Notes under the pieces: generated by a model
The model's database searches: none
Told to the model about the DNA's origin: nothing
The model's input: only the letters and a program-made list of their open reading frames with translations
Assembly (NCBI RefSeq): GCF_014640555.1
Contig: NZ_BMHE01000036.1
Span: 1-64,000 of the forward strand
DNA: 64,000 nt
Reading direction: 5' to 3'
From: Paenibacillus marchantiophytorum
GTDB taxonomy: Bacteria; Bacillota; Bacilli; Paenibacillales; NBRC-103111
Part shown: positions 8,830-18,297 of the stretch, piece after piece
Position numbering within the stretch: the stretch's first letter is position 1
How the letters are laid out: each line of letters opens with the position of its first letter
Program-made: the position numbers and the translations under genes

Positions 8830-8845
8830 GTTAGTTCTTGGAGTC

Positions 8846-9787
8846 TTATTGCTCTTCGAATTGGTAAAGTGGCGTAGAGAGGTAACGCTCTCCGTTACTT
8901 GGGATAATCGCAACAACACGTTTTCCAGTTCCAAGCTCTTTTGCAACTTTCAGTGCTGCGAAAATCGCCGCGCCGGAGGAAATACCACCAAGAATACCTT
9001 CTTCTTTGGCTACACGACGGGAAGTTTCGAACGCATCTTCGTTCTCTACGGCAATGATTTCGTCATAAATTTTCGTGTTCAAGATGTCCGGAACAAAACC
9101 TGCACCGATCCCTTGAATTTTATGAGGACCTGGTTTACCGCCGGAAAGAACCGGGGAAGCCGCAGGCTCAATGGCGTAAATTTTAATTCCCGGGAAATTT
9201 TCTTTCAGTACGCTGCCAGCGCCCGAGATCGTTCCACCTGTACCGATACCGGAAATGAAAGCATCTAATTTACCGTCATGCGCATTGATAGCTTCAACGA
9301 TTTCTGGTCCTGTTGTTTCGCGGTGAACCTTCACGTTGGCCGGGTTTTTGAATTGTTGCGGGATGAAGTAAGAAGGGTTCTCTGCTTGAAGCTCTTCCGC
9401 ACGCTTGATAGCCCCCTTCATTCCTTCTGCACCTGGCGTCAGAACGAGTTGTGCACCGTAGGCGCGAAGCAGGTTGCGTCTTTCCAAAGACATCGTTTCC
9501 GGCATAACCAGAATCGCCTTGTAGCCTTTGGCTGCTGCTACTAATGCTATTCCGATTCCTGTGTTACCGCTAGTTGGCTCAACAATCGTATCGCCTGGCT
9601 TGAGCTTGCCTTCTTGCTCAGCTACTTCGATCATGGAGATGGCAATGCGGTCTTTCACGCTGGCACCTGGATTCTGGTACTCCAGCTTTACATAAACCTC
9701 AGCGCTTCCTTCCGGAACAACGCGATTCAAACGAACAAGAGGTGTATCTCCAATCAAATCAGTAATGCTTTGAACTAATCTTGCCAT
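8846..9787 (-). CDS. cysK: Cysteine synthase A (O-acetylserine sulfhydrylase)
   Basis: PLP enzyme that makes cysteine from O-acetylserine and sulfide. The PLP lysine K45 is in NPGASVKDRIAISM, the substrate loop is EPTSGNTGIG, and the phosphate loop is SGIGTGGTISG. Length (313) is typical. It has its own promoter, an overlapping dyad and its own terminator, so it is a monocistronic unit inserted between the PpiC protein and the folate operon, as in B. subtilis. Confidence 0.97.
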   Translation of the reverse strand: MARLVQSITDLIGDTPLVRLNRVVPEGSAEVYVKLEYQNPGASVKDRIAISMIEVAEQEGKLKPGDTIVEPTSGNTGIGIALVAAAKGYKAILVMPETMSLERRNLLRAYGAQLVLTPGAEGMKGAIKRAEELQAENPSYFIPQQFKNPANVKVHRETTGPEIVEAINAHDGKLDAFISGIGTGGTISGAGSVLKENFPGIKIYAIEPAASPVLSGGKPGPHKIQGIGAGFVPDILNTKIYDEIIAVENEDAFETSRRVAKEEGILGGISSGAAIFAALKVAKELGTGKRVVAIIPSNGERYLSTPLYQFEEQ

Positions 9788-9820
9788 CTTATTTCCCCTC
9801 CAGGTTAAGTGATGAATGAT

Positions 9821-9841
9821 TTCCGAGTTAATTAGTCGGTA
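9821..9841 (-). promoter_or_regulatory. Dyad at the cysK transcription start (possible CymR operator)
   Basis: Imperfect inverted repeat: CCGA and TCGG flank a central TAATTA, just downstream of the predicted start site. In Bacillus, cysK is repressed by CymR at an operator in this position. The match to a CymR site is not established here. Confidence 0.35.
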
Positions 9842-9852
9842 TTAATACATTA

Positions 9853-9881
9853 ATCTTATCAATGCGCTTACAGGTTGTCAA
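9853..9881 (-). promoter_or_regulatory. cysK sigma-A promoter
   Basis: Minus-strand TTGACA (9876-9881), 17-bp spacer, TAAGAT (9853-9858); about 65 bases upstream of the cysK ATG. Confidence 0.75.
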
Positions 9882-9899
9882 CCATATTTTCACAATGCG

Positions 9900-10850
9900 T
9901 TAACGTAATTGCGGGTCTATGATTGACACTTTCCATTTGTTGCGGAGCTGCAGCACATAATCCTTCAATGGCGGGGCCTCCTGAAGAGCCAGTTCCCTGC
10001 GCACATTCTCCCGAATAAAGCCTTGATCCGGATTCGCTTTCTCTCGCTTGTTCTTCAATTTCACGATGGCGAAGCCCTGTGGCAAACTGACAGGCTTGCT
10101 TACTTCCCCAACCTTCAGCAATTTAGCCGATTCCAGAACGGGCGCAGCAACAAAGGGATCATCTCCCTCAATCCAACCCAAATCACCACCGGTGTTATTG
10201 GTTGCATCATCGAGCGAGCGATCTCTGGCCAAGGTTGCGAAGCTCTCCCCTTTTGCCAGTTCCGCAATGACTTTGTTCGCTTGGTCCTTGGTGGACACGA
10301 TAATCTGAAGGATGTTGTACTCTGTTGCTTGTTTGAACTCATCCGCATGTGTCTTGATATACTCATCTACTTGCGCATCGGTAATATGGACATGACTCGT
10401 TGCCAGCTTCTCAAGCAATAACTTATTCGTTACATCCTCTTGGATTTCTTGCTTCGACAGTCCTAACTGATTTTGCATAGATGCGTAGAATTGTACTTCG
10501 CTCTCATATCCTTGCTGCATCCGCTTCAATTCACGGTTAATCTCCGCGTTCCCTATCGCAGTCCCCGTCTCGGTTCCTTCCAGACTTATCACTTCGCGAT
10601 CCAACAATTGACCCAGTAGTTCCGTCCCGTAATGGCGTTCCAACGCCGTATGCAGTTCTTTTATGGTTATTTCACGATCCCCAATTTTGGCGACTACCCG
10701 CTCGTTCTTCTGCTCACCTTGCTGTTCAGGTTCTGTAGGCTGACTTGGTTCTGTTTGATTCATGGAATGGGTGATCAGCAAGGATGTGAGCACGAGATTA
10801 CATACAGCCAGCACAATGATGGCTCCCCACAATCGTTTTACGTTCTGCAT
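9900..10850 (-). CDS. Membrane-anchored PpiC-type peptidyl-prolyl isomerase
   Basis: 316-residue parvulin-like foldase expected to act outside the membrane. One N-terminal transmembrane segment (about 9-29) is followed by a Gln/Glu-rich linker, a SurA-like helical region and a parvulin domain (about 175-270) with ILQIIVSTKD, the GGDLGWIEGDD segment and VGEVSKPVSLPQGFAIVKL. No convincing lipobox is present (VLAVC does not fit), so it is probably membrane-tethered rather than a lipoprotein, unlike the second PpiC protein (PrsA) in this window. It occupies the place of B. subtilis yacD, between hslO and cysK. Confidence 0.88.
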   Translation of the reverse strand: MQNVKRLWGAIIVLAVCNLVLTSLLITHSMNQTEPSQPTEPEQQGEQKNERVVAKIGDREITIKELHTALERHYGTELLGQLLDREVISLEGTETGTAIGNAEINRELKRMQQGYESEVQFYASMQNQLGLSKQEIQEDVTNKLLLEKLATSHVHITDAQVDEYIKTHADEFKQATEYNILQIIVSTKDQANKVIAELAKGESFATLARDRSLDDATNNTGGDLGWIEGDDPFVAAPVLESAKLLKVGEVSKPVSLPQGFAIVKLKNKREKANPDQGFIRENVRRELALQEAPPLKDYVLQLRNKWKVSIIDPQLR

Positions 10851-10886
10851 CCTGACTCCCTCTTTACTTCCATCTTGCTTGTGTGG

Positions 10887-11753
10887 TCATAGATCGATCA
10901 TTCTTTGTAAATCTTCTTCTCCATAGCGATAAGCTTCATTGCAGAAATGGCAGACCACTTCAGCGAATCCTTCGTCTTCAAGAATCTCTTGCAGTTCCGA
11001 TTTCCCTAAGGAAATCAATGTGGACTCAACCTTTTCACGACTGCATTTGCAGCGGAACATAACATCCATCTGATCCAATGACTGGAACGAAGGCAGTACC
11101 GTTTGCAGAATCTCTTCTAAATTGAGTCCTTCACCCAACATACTGGTGAAAGAAGGAGTACGACCCAGCATTTCCTCAATTTCAGCGATCTCCTCATCCA
11201 TTAACCCTGGAAGCAATTGAATCACGAACCCGCCTGAGGCCAGGATAGAATGATCGGTATTAACTAGCACGCCGAGCGCCACGGCGGATGGTGTTTGTTC
11301 CGACTTTGCAAAGTAGTAGGTGAAATCTTCCGCCAATTCCCCTGAGATGAGAGGAACACTGCCTTTGTAAGGCTCTTTCAATCCCAAATCTTTCGTTATG
11401 TACAAAAAACCTTCTGTTCCTACAGCGGCAGCTACATCAAGCTTGCCATTTTCTTTGAGCGGCGGGTCAACCAGCGGGTTATCTACATAACCACGCACCT
11501 CACCCTTCGCGTTGGCATCAACGACGATTTGACCGATGGGCCCCTCGCCCTTCACTTGAATGATGAGATGCTCCTCACCCTTCAACATGGCTCCAATTAA
11601 AAGGCCAGCCGCAGCTGTCCGTCCAAGTGCAGCCGTGGCCGTCGGCGTCGTTTGGTGTCTCCGACTGAGTTCTTCGGTGAGAACGGTCGTTTGCACCGCA
11701 AAAGCTCGAACCCTGCCCCCGAGAGCCGTTCCTCGAATTAAATAATCGCTCAT
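10887..11753 (-). CDS. hslO: Redox-regulated chaperone Hsp33
   Basis: Holdase chaperone activated when oxidation releases zinc from its four cysteines. Those cysteines are present as CKC (C235, C237) and CHFC (C268, C271) in the C-terminal switch region. The N-terminal domain includes YLIRGTALGGRVRAFA and the GQIVVDANAKGEVRGYV segment. Length 288 is normal. It follows coaX by 23 bases and is probably co-transcribed with it. Confidence 0.96.
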   Translation of the reverse strand: MSDYLIRGTALGGRVRAFAVQTTVLTEELSRRHQTTPTATAALGRTAAAGLLIGAMLKGEEHLIIQVKGEGPIGQIVVDANAKGEVRGYVDNPLVDPPLKENGKLDVAAAVGTEGFLYITKDLGLKEPYKGSVPLISGELAEDFTYYFAKSEQTPSAVALGVLVNTDHSILASGGFVIQLLPGLMDEEIAEIEEMLGRTPSFTSMLGEGLNLEEILQTVLPSFQSLDQMDVMFRCKCSREKVESTLISLGKSELQEILEDEGFAEVVCHFCNEAYRYGEEDLQRMIDL

Positions 11754-11776
11754 GTTACGTCCTTTCCTTAAACAGC

Positions 11777-12541
11777 TTATGCATTTTTCTCATAAATCAT
11801 TTGCAAACCTTGCAAAGTGAGCAAAGGATTTACAATTTGTATCGTACGCGACTCACTTGAAATCAATTCCGCCAGTCCACCCGTCGCAATGACAGTTGGA
11901 TTGACATTGAATTCTTGCTTTACGCGTTCAACAATCCCATCTACTTGACCCACATAGCCGTAAACAATACCCGCCTGCATAGCTGCTACCGTATTGCGCC
12001 CGACAACGCTCTTGGGCTTGACGAGTTCAATGCGCGGCAATTTCGCCGCCTTTTGATATAAGGCTTCGGTAGAAATGCCAATCCCCGGAGCAATCGCGCA
12101 GCCAACAAGCTGCTGGGCAGGATCAATATAATCGTACGTAGTTGCCGTTCCGAAATCTACAATAATGCAAGGCGCTCCGTAGAGTTCAAGAGCTGCAACC
12201 GCGTTAACAATGCGATCGGCACCGACCTCTTTGGGGTTATCAACACGCACATTGAGCCCTGTTTTGATCCCTGGGCCTACGATAAATGGCGTTCTTTTCA
12301 AATAATGCAGGCTTAAGTTCTCCATCACACCCATAAGCGGCGGGACAACGGATGAAACAATAACGCCTTCTACCTCGTTGAAAAGGATACCCGAGTGCTG
12401 GAACAAGCTGTACAACTGCATCCCATATTCATCGACTGTCGCCGAACGGTTCGTACTGATCCGCCAGTGATGCAGCAGCGTGCGTTCTTGATAAAGTCCG
12501 AGCACTATGTTTGTATTCCCTACATCGATAACGAGAATCAT
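11777..12541 (-). CDS. coaX: Type III pantothenate kinase
   Basis: First step of coenzyme A synthesis, phosphorylating pantothenate. The ASKHA-fold phosphate motifs are seen as VIDVGNTNIVLGLY at the N-terminus and IIVDFGTATTYDYI in the middle, with GADRIVNAVAA in between and TGGLAELI near the end. The start overlaps the end of nadC by 4 bases (ATGA). The nad genes upstream are an insertion relative to B. subtilis, where coaX directly follows ftsH. Confidence 0.95.
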   Translation of the reverse strand: MILVIDVGNTNIVLGLYQERTLLHHWRISTNRSATVDEYGMQLYSLFQHSGILFNEVEGVIVSSVVPPLMGVMENLSLHYLKRTPFIVGPGIKTGLNVRVDNPKEVGADRIVNAVAALELYGAPCIIVDFGTATTYDYIDPAQQLVGCAIAPGIGISTEALYQKAAKLPRIELVKPKSVVGRNTVAAMQAGIVYGYVGQVDGIVERVKQEFNVNPTVIATGGLAELISSESRTIQIVNPLLTLQGLQMIYEKNA

Positions 12542-13407
12542 AGTGCTGTCTCCTTCCGTTCATTCAGGTCTAGTGAAATATCGAGCGCCGCAACCGAATA
12601 GGTTAAACGGCCAACCGAAATGACGTCTACGCCTGATTCTGCCATCGCTTTAATGGTCTGGACAGATACTGAGCCCGATCCTTCTACAACAATATGCGGG
12701 GCTTTGCTTTTAATTATAGCAACGGCTTCTTTCATCTTGGCCGGAACCATATTATCCAACATGATGATATCGGCTCCAGCTGCTAATGCTTCATCAAGCT
12801 GGGTAAAGTCTTCGACTTCGACTTCAATTTTCATCGTATGCGGAATTTGCTGCCGTGCCGATTGAACGGCTTGCGTGATGCCGCCTGAACCCTTAATATG
12901 ATTATCTTTGATCATGACAGCGTCATAAAGACCGAATCGGTGATTATGACCGCCTCCGACACGTACAGCATACTTCTCAAGCAGTCTGTGTCCTGGCGTC
13001 GTTTTGCGCGTATCCACAAGTCTGGTAGACATGCCTTCTAACGCATTGACGAATTCACGAGTCTTGGTGGCAATACCTGACATTCTCTGCATAAGGTTCA
13101 AGCTCAAGCGTTCTCCGAGCAAAATACTGCGCGTATTTCCCTCCACCTCAGCTAGTATGGTCCCTTTTAATACAGACGATCCTTCTACCACTTTTGTTTC
13201 AAAACGGAGTGAAGCATCTACGACCGCGAATACTTCTTGGGCAATGCGCAGCCCGCAAACAATTCCGTCTTCTTTGACGTGGATAATCCCTTTGGACACC
13301 TGTTCCAAAGGGATTGTTGTCAATGTGGTGACGTCGCCGGTGCCAATATCTTCTTCCAGCCAAAGCCGAATATGTTTACGAATTAATTCCATATTTAAAT
13401 CCAGCAT
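12538..13407 (-). CDS. nadC: Nicotinate-nucleotide pyrophosphorylase (quinolinate phosphoribosyltransferase)
   Basis: Converts quinolinate and PRPP to nicotinate mononucleotide, the third de novo NAD step. Family blocks present are EDIGTGDVTT, the NLMQRMSGIAT helix, DTRKTTPGHRLLEKYAV and EVEVEDFTQLDEAL, with DIIMLDNM in the barrel. It begins one base after the nadB stop and overlaps coaX, so NAD and CoA genes are translated from one transcript. Confidence 0.96.
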   Translation of the reverse strand: MLDLNMELIRKHIRLWLEEDIGTGDVTTLTTIPLEQVSKGIIHVKEDGIVCGLRIAQEVFAVVDASLRFETKVVEGSSVLKGTILAEVEGNTRSILLGERLSLNLMQRMSGIATKTREFVNALEGMSTRLVDTRKTTPGHRLLEKYAVRVGGGHNHRFGLYDAVMIKDNHIKGSGGITQAVQSARQQIPHTMKIEVEVEDFTQLDEALAAGADIIMLDNMVPAKMKEAVAIIKSKAPHIVVEGSGSVSVQTIKAMAESGVDVISVGRLTYSVAALDISLDLNERKETAL

Positions 13408-15018
13408 TTAAATCCACTCCTCAATCCTATCTTCCCCGCGCTTAAATACAATATGCTTCTTCCACATCTGATCATCCCGCTCCGGGAAATCTTCCCGATA
13501 GTGACCACCGCGGCTTTCTTCCCTCGCCAAAGCTGCTATTGTCGTAAGCAAGGAGCAGTTCAATAAATTCGCAAACTCGTAATCTTCCCGTTTCGACATC
13601 ATCGATTCGAAGAAGGCTAGTTGTCTGGTCAATTCATCATACCCTTTTTGCAAACCTTTGGCTGATCGCTTGAGTCCTGCATAACGCAGCATAACTTTCT
13701 GCAGCTTCAACTTTTTCTCAACTACAGCTTGGCTGGAAATTTCAGTTCTCGGCGCTTCAGCCTCAGCACGGATTTGGATGTTTCCTTGCAGTGGAGGAAG
13801 CTCCTGAATGCGTTCAATAATTCTCCGCCCAAAAACAATCGCCTCGGACAGCGAGTTGCTCGCCAAGCGGTTAGCTCCATGTACGCCTGTGGATGACACT
13901 TCGCCGCAAGCGAAGAGTCGTCGAACCGCCGTCTCGCCATGAAGATCCGTCTTCACGCCGCCCATCATATAATGTGCTGCCGGCGCAACCGGAATCCAGT
14001 CTGTGCTCATATCGAGCCCATAATTCAAACAATATTCGTAAATCGTAGGGAACCTATGTTTAATAAGGTCTTCCGATTCGTGCGTAATATCAATGTAAAC
14101 AAAGGTCGATCGGCAATTTTCCATTTCATCGACAATCGCGCGGGCAACTACATCTCTAGGCGCAAGCTCAAGCTGCGGGTGATACCGCTCCATGAAGCGC
14201 TCTCCTTTGATGTTGCGCAGATAAGCGCCCTCGCCGCGCACAGCCTCGGAGATGAGGAAGCGCGGTGCGCCTGGGTAGCAAAGCGCGGTCGGGTGGAATT
14301 GAACGAATTCCACATCCTGGATTTGCGCCCCAGCACGATGCGCGATGGCAATGCCGTCTCCGGTGGCAATGTCCGGGTTCGTGGTGTAGCGGAACAGCTG
14401 CCCTGCTCCACCGGAGCACAGGATCGTGGCGTTGCCGCGGACGAACACCCGCTGGCCGCCGGGCTTCTGGACGAGTGCGCCGTAGCACTCGCCGTCTTGT
14501 GTGATCAGGTCGATCACGAAGTGATCGTCCCAGACTTCAATGTTCGGATCTTGCTTCGTGCGTTCCGACAGGGCTCGTACAATCTCAGCGCCAGTGGCGT
14601 CGCCATGCGCATGCAAGATGCGGCGCTGACTATGCGCGCCCTCTTTGGTCAAGGCGAACTCCCCGTTCTCCAAATCGAACTGGGTCCCCATCTTGATCAA
14701 GTCCTGCACGCCGTTAGGACCTTCGTGAACGAGCACGTCAACAGCTTCTGGCGAACAGAGCCCTGCTCCCGCAATCAGTGTATCCTGCATATGGTATTCC
14801 GGCGAATCCTCGTCCGATATAACCGCAGCAATGCCGCCTTGGGCGTACCGCGTATTGCTGTCGAGGAGCGATTTCTTCGTAATCATCAGCACTTTCTTAT
14901 TTTCACTAGCGCGGATTGCAGTGAATAATCCTGCAATGCCTGCACCAATCACAATAACATCTGTATGTACATGAGGAATGGAATCTAAATCTACATCTAC
15001 GAGGTATCTTGGAATCAT
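13408..15018 (-). CDS. nadB: L-aspartate oxidase
   Basis: FAD flavoprotein that oxidises aspartate to iminoaspartate, first step of de novo NAD synthesis. The dinucleotide-binding fold VIVIGAGIAGLFTAI is near residue 21. The succinate dehydrogenase/fumarate reductase-type core contains RYAQGGIAAV, HDHA-like HAHGDATGAEIV, and HYMMGGVKTD followed by GEVSSTGVHGANRLASNSLSE. 536 residues is usual. AGGTGA about 9 bases before the ATG is the likely ribosome site. A terminator lies between nadA and nadB. Confidence 0.96.
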   Translation of the reverse strand: MIPRYLVDVDLDSIPHVHTDVIVIGAGIAGLFTAIRASENKKVLMITKKSLLDSNTRYAQGGIAAVISDEDSPEYHMQDTLIAGAGLCSPEAVDVLVHEGPNGVQDLIKMGTQFDLENGEFALTKEGAHSQRRILHAHGDATGAEIVRALSERTKQDPNIEVWDDHFVIDLITQDGECYGALVQKPGGQRVFVRGNATILCSGGAGQLFRYTTNPDIATGDGIAIAHRAGAQIQDVEFVQFHPTALCYPGAPRFLISEAVRGEGAYLRNIKGERFMERYHPQLELAPRDVVARAIVDEMENCRSTFVYIDITHESEDLIKHRFPTIYEYCLNYGLDMSTDWIPVAPAAHYMMGGVKTDLHGETAVRRLFACGEVSSTGVHGANRLASNSLSEAIVFGRRIIERIQELPPLQGNIQIRAEAEAPRTEISSQAVVEKKLKLQKVMLRYAGLKRSAKGLQKGYDELTRQLAFFESMMSKREDYEFANLLNCSLLTTIAALAREESRGGHYREDFPERDDQMWKKHIVFKRGEDRIEEWI

Positions 15019-15104
15019 TGGGCCGTTTCACCTGTTCTCCGCCATGTATTGCCCCGTCATGATAACTAACGCTTCCGTCAGTTGCCATAACGGGGGGCTT
15101 ATCA

Positions 15105-15140
15105 GAAAAAGACCGGATCCTTGGTCAAAGGCGGTCTTTT
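15105..15140 (-). terminator. nadA-nadB intergenic hairpin (terminator or attenuator)
   Basis: Minus-strand AAAAGACCG pairs with CGGTCTTTTT, with an inner CCTT/AAGG pairing, and ends in a T run. It is nearly symmetric. It lies between two genes of one pathway, so partial termination that sets the nadA to nadB ratio is possible; that is inference. Confidence 0.75.
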
Positions 15141-15170
15141 CTATATGGTCATTCTGTCTTGATTTAGAAT

Positions 15171-16109
15171 TTATTTCACTTGAAGCATACGCTCCAGAGA
15201 TAATCTCGCTTTATCAGCTACATCTTCCGGTACGTAGATTTCTGGCTGCATCGTTTCAAGACATTTTACAATTTTCTTCAAATTGTTTACTTTCATGTTC
15301 GGGCATACCAAGTATTTGGTCGCAAAATGGAACTGTTTGTCCGGGCTGTCCATACGAAGTTGGTAGCCAGTGCCGTCTTCCGTTCCAACGATGAATTCCT
15401 TGCAGTCTGATTCTTTGCAATATTTAATGATCGCTGTTGTGGAACCTACGAAGTCGCCCAATTTCACCACTTCTGGTCGGCATTCTGGATGGACAACGAA
15501 CTGCGCATTCGGATACTGCGCTCTCATTTCCTCAACATCTTTCACGGTCAGCATATCATGGGTGTTGCAATAGCCTTCCCAGATGATCACTTTTTTGCTT
15601 GTGAATTTTGATACATAGTCACCCAAATTTTTATCCGGTACCCAGATGATTTCATCCGAATCGACGGAATTGATGACATTGATGGCATTTGCTGACGTAC
15701 AGCAAATATCTGTTTCTGATTTTACATCAGCCGATGTGTTAATGTAAGCAACTACTTTGGCCTTGGGGTGCTGCCGCTTGAGAGCACGCAAGCCTTCCAC
15801 ATTCACCATGTCCGCCATAGGGCACCCTGCACGTTCGTCAGGAATGATAACCGTCTTGTTAGGAGCTAATATCTTAGCGCTCTCTCCCATGAAATGAACA
15901 CCACAGAACACAATAACATCTGCATCTGTTTGTGCCGCCTTTTGCGCTAGCAGAAAGGAATCCCCCCGGAAATCGGCAACTTCTTGAACTTCGTCTCGCT
16001 GATAATAATGAGCAAGTATAATGGCATTGCGTTCTTTCTTCAGCTGCAGCAACCGTTCTTTGAGTTCGCGGTTCTGTTCAGCCTTGCGTTCCAATGCTAA
16101 AGCTTCCAT
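15171..16109 (-). CDS. nadA: Quinolinate synthase
   Basis: Iron-sulfur enzyme that condenses iminoaspartate with dihydroxyacetone phosphate to quinolinate. NadA blocks are ILAHYYQRDEVQEVADF, VFCGVHFMGESAKIL, CCTSANA, HPECRPEVV and CPNMKVNNL; three of these cysteines should bind the 4Fe-4S cluster. At 312 residues it is slightly shorter than the B. subtilis protein. GGAGGAAG precedes the ATG at 16109. It has its own promoter and leads the nadA-nadB-nadC-coaX-hslO run. Confidence 0.96.
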   Translation of the reverse strand: MEALALERKAEQNRELKERLLQLKKERNAIILAHYYQRDEVQEVADFRGDSFLLAQKAAQTDADVIVFCGVHFMGESAKILAPNKTVIIPDERAGCPMADMVNVEGLRALKRQHPKAKVVAYINTSADVKSETDICCTSANAINVINSVDSDEIIWVPDKNLGDYVSKFTSKKVIIWEGYCNTHDMLTVKDVEEMRAQYPNAQFVVHPECRPEVVKLGDFVGSTTAIIKYCKESDCKEFIVGTEDGTGYQLRMDSPDKQFHFATKYLVCPNMKVNNLKKIVKCLETMQPEIYVPEDVADKARLSLERMLQVK

Positions 16110-16204
16110 GGATGCTTCCTCCCCTATCTGGGACGTAAAATGGACTAACCCTCTTATCTAAAAGTAGTATGAGCTAATCTTAATAAAATTAGAGATTTAC
16201 AACT

Positions 16205-16233
16205 AATTTACACATTCCCGCATCCCCTGTCAA
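16205..16233 (-). promoter_or_regulatory. nadA sigma-A promoter
   Basis: TTGACA (16228-16233), 17-bp spacer, TAAATT (16205-16210) on the minus strand. A short inverted repeat CTAAT-9-ATTAG lies just downstream, around the transcription start, and could be an operator; no NiaR-type site was recognised. Confidence 0.65.
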
Positions 16234-16258
16234 TGCGCAAAAAGGCCGAAATAACCAG

Positions 16259-16293
16259 AAAATCCGGGTACACCTGACGTGTACACCGGATTT
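16259..16293 (-). terminator. ftsH terminator
   Basis: AAATCCGG-TGTACAC pairs with GTGTAC-CCGGATTTT on the minus strand, directly after the ftsH stop. Confidence 0.85.
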
Positions 16294-16311
16294 ACGAGTT
16301 GCTATTGCTTG

Positions 16312-18264
16312 TTACTCTTCGGATTGATCCGAGTTCGGATCTTTCTCTTTGTTTAACTCTAATTTATTGCTGTCACTGGATTGGCTTTGACCTTGAATGT
16401 TCACTTTGACTTCTTCGTCATCTGTGACGTCACTCAATCTGCCTTTCTCCAAAAGCGCAATGATCTCATCTTTGTCCAATGTTTCTTTCTCAAGCAACGT
16501 TTTGGCTACGAGATGAATTTGGTCAGCATGTTCAGTCAGCATTGTGCGAGCACGATCATAGCAGGTGCGGATAAAGCTTTGCATCTCTTGATCAATTTCA
16601 TACGCAATGGCATCACTATAGTTCTGTTCATGGCCGATATCGCGTCCTAAGAACACTTGGCCTTGGGAACTGCCGAATTGCATCGGTCCGAGCTTGTCGC
16701 TCATTCCGTATTCCATAATCATGCGACGAACGATACCTGTTGCCTTCTGGAAGTCACTGTACGCCCCAGTACCGATTTCACCGATGAATAATTCCTCGGA
16801 AACGCGGCCACCCAAGAGTCCTGTTACTTTATCCAGCAATTCGTTCTTCGTCTGCATCATGCGATCTTCGCCTTCTTTGGGCAGCATCATCACGTAACCG
16901 CCAGCGCGTCCGCGCGGAACGATCGTAACTTTGTGTACCATATCAGCATTCTCGGCGTAATAGCCGATGATTGCGTGTCCGGCTTCATGATAAGCAACAA
17001 TGCGCTTCTCTGCATCGCTGATAATTCGGCTCTTCTTCTGCGTACCGACAATGATACGGTCAAAAGCTTCCTCAACCTCAGCCATGGAAATATCTTTACG
17101 GTTACGACGAGCAGCAATCAGCGCCGCTTCGTTCAATAAATTTTCTAGATCAGCACCTGTGAATCCAGTTGTGTAGCGTGATAGAGAATCCAGCTTCACG
17201 TCTTTGGCAAGTGGTTTGTTGCGAGCATGTACTTTCAGAACCGCTTCGCGGCCTTTGATATCCGGACGATCTACCGTAATTTGACGGTCGAAACGGCCTG
17301 GACGCAATAATGCCGGATCCAAAATGTCAGGACGGTTCGTTGCTGCTACGATAATGATACCTTCGTTTGCGCCAAATCCATCCATCTCAACAAGCAATTG
17401 ATTCAAGGTTTGTTCGCGCTCATCATGTCCGCCGCCTAAGCCTGCGCCACGTTGACGACCAACCGCATCAATCTCATCAATAAAGATGATACAAGGCGAG
17501 TTCTTCTTCGCGTTCTCGAACAAGTCACGAACACGGGATGCGCCGACACCGACGAACATCTCAACGAAGTCAGAACCGGAGATGCTGAAGAACGGTACGC
17601 CTGCTTCACCAGCGACTGCTCTTGCCAGCAATGTTTTACCTGTTCCCGGAGGACCATTCAAGAGAACCCCTTTGGGGATTCTTGCACCGACAGCTGCGAA
17701 TTTCCGTGGATCTTTGAGGAACTCAACAACCTCGATTAATTCTTGCTTCTCTTCATCTGCACCTGCCACATCCTCGAACGTGACACGTTTCTTCTCTTCA
17801 TTATATAAGCGGGCACGGCTCTTGCCGAAGTTCATTACTTTCCCGCCGCCACCTTGAGCCTGATTCAACAGGAAGAAAAACAAGATGAAGATAATGACGA
17901 ATGGAATAATGGAAGTTAGGAAACTAATCCAAACACTATCCCGTTCCATGGTCTCGTATGTTTCTTGCGGTACGCCATTGGCTTCAATTAATTGAACGAC
18001 CAAAGGCTCATACGGGGCATGGGTTTCAAAGCTCTTCTTATCAGCACCACTTGGCGGGTTAATATACTTACCTTTAATCAAATAGGTGTATCCATCAAAC
18101 TTCAGCGTGACGGATTCCACATTTTTGTTAACAACCGCTTGGCGGAATTTGTCGTAAGTAATTAACTCCTTTTGTTCATTCTGGGTACTGATGAAATGGA
18201 CGATACCTACGGTTACCAAAAATATAAGTAAATAAAAACCGGTATTCCGGATAATTCGATTCAT
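16312..18264 (-). CDS. ftsH: ATP-dependent zinc metalloprotease FtsH
   Basis: Membrane AAA+ protease that degrades misassembled membrane proteins and regulators. Two transmembrane segments (about 8-24 and 105-128) flank an extracytoplasmic loop. They are followed by the AAA domain (Walker A GPPGTGKT, Walker B CIIFIDEID, second-region-of-homology ATNRPDILDPALLRPGRFD) and the zinc site HEAGH. The true start is the ATG at 18264, because the GAGGAGG ribosome site lies within an upstream in-frame extension beginning with GTG. 650 residues with a charged Gln/Ser/Asn-rich tail. It follows hpt by about 100 bases. Confidence 0.97.
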   Translation of the reverse strand: MNRIIRNTGFYLLIFLVTVGIVHFISTQNEQKELITYDKFRQAVVNKNVESVTLKFDGYTYLIKGKYINPPSGADKKSFETHAPYEPLVVQLIEANGVPQETYETMERDSVWISFLTSIIPFVIIFILFFFLLNQAQGGGGKVMNFGKSRARLYNEEKKRVTFEDVAGADEEKQELIEVVEFLKDPRKFAAVGARIPKGVLLNGPPGTGKTLLARAVAGEAGVPFFSISGSDFVEMFVGVGASRVRDLFENAKKNSPCIIFIDEIDAVGRQRGAGLGGGHDEREQTLNQLLVEMDGFGANEGIIIVAATNRPDILDPALLRPGRFDRQITVDRPDIKGREAVLKVHARNKPLAKDVKLDSLSRYTTGFTGADLENLLNEAALIAARRNRKDISMAEVEEAFDRIIVGTQKKSRIISDAEKRIVAYHEAGHAIIGYYAENADMVHKVTIVPRGRAGGYVMMLPKEGEDRMMQTKNELLDKVTGLLGGRVSEELFIGEIGTGAYSDFQKATGIVRRMIMEYGMSDKLGPMQFGSSQGQVFLGRDIGHEQNYSDAIAYEIDQEMQSFIRTCYDRARTMLTEHADQIHLVAKTLLEKETLDKDEIIALLEKGRLSDVTDDEEVKVNIQGQSQSSDSNKLELNKEKDPNSDQSEE

Positions 18265-18297
18265 CCCTAGCCTCCTCTCGAACGGCACACTTTTATT

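Noticed and set aside
13939..14928. 329-codon open frame on the plus strand
   Set aside because: Antisense to nadB, whose motifs are intact; no start signals or recognisable domains.
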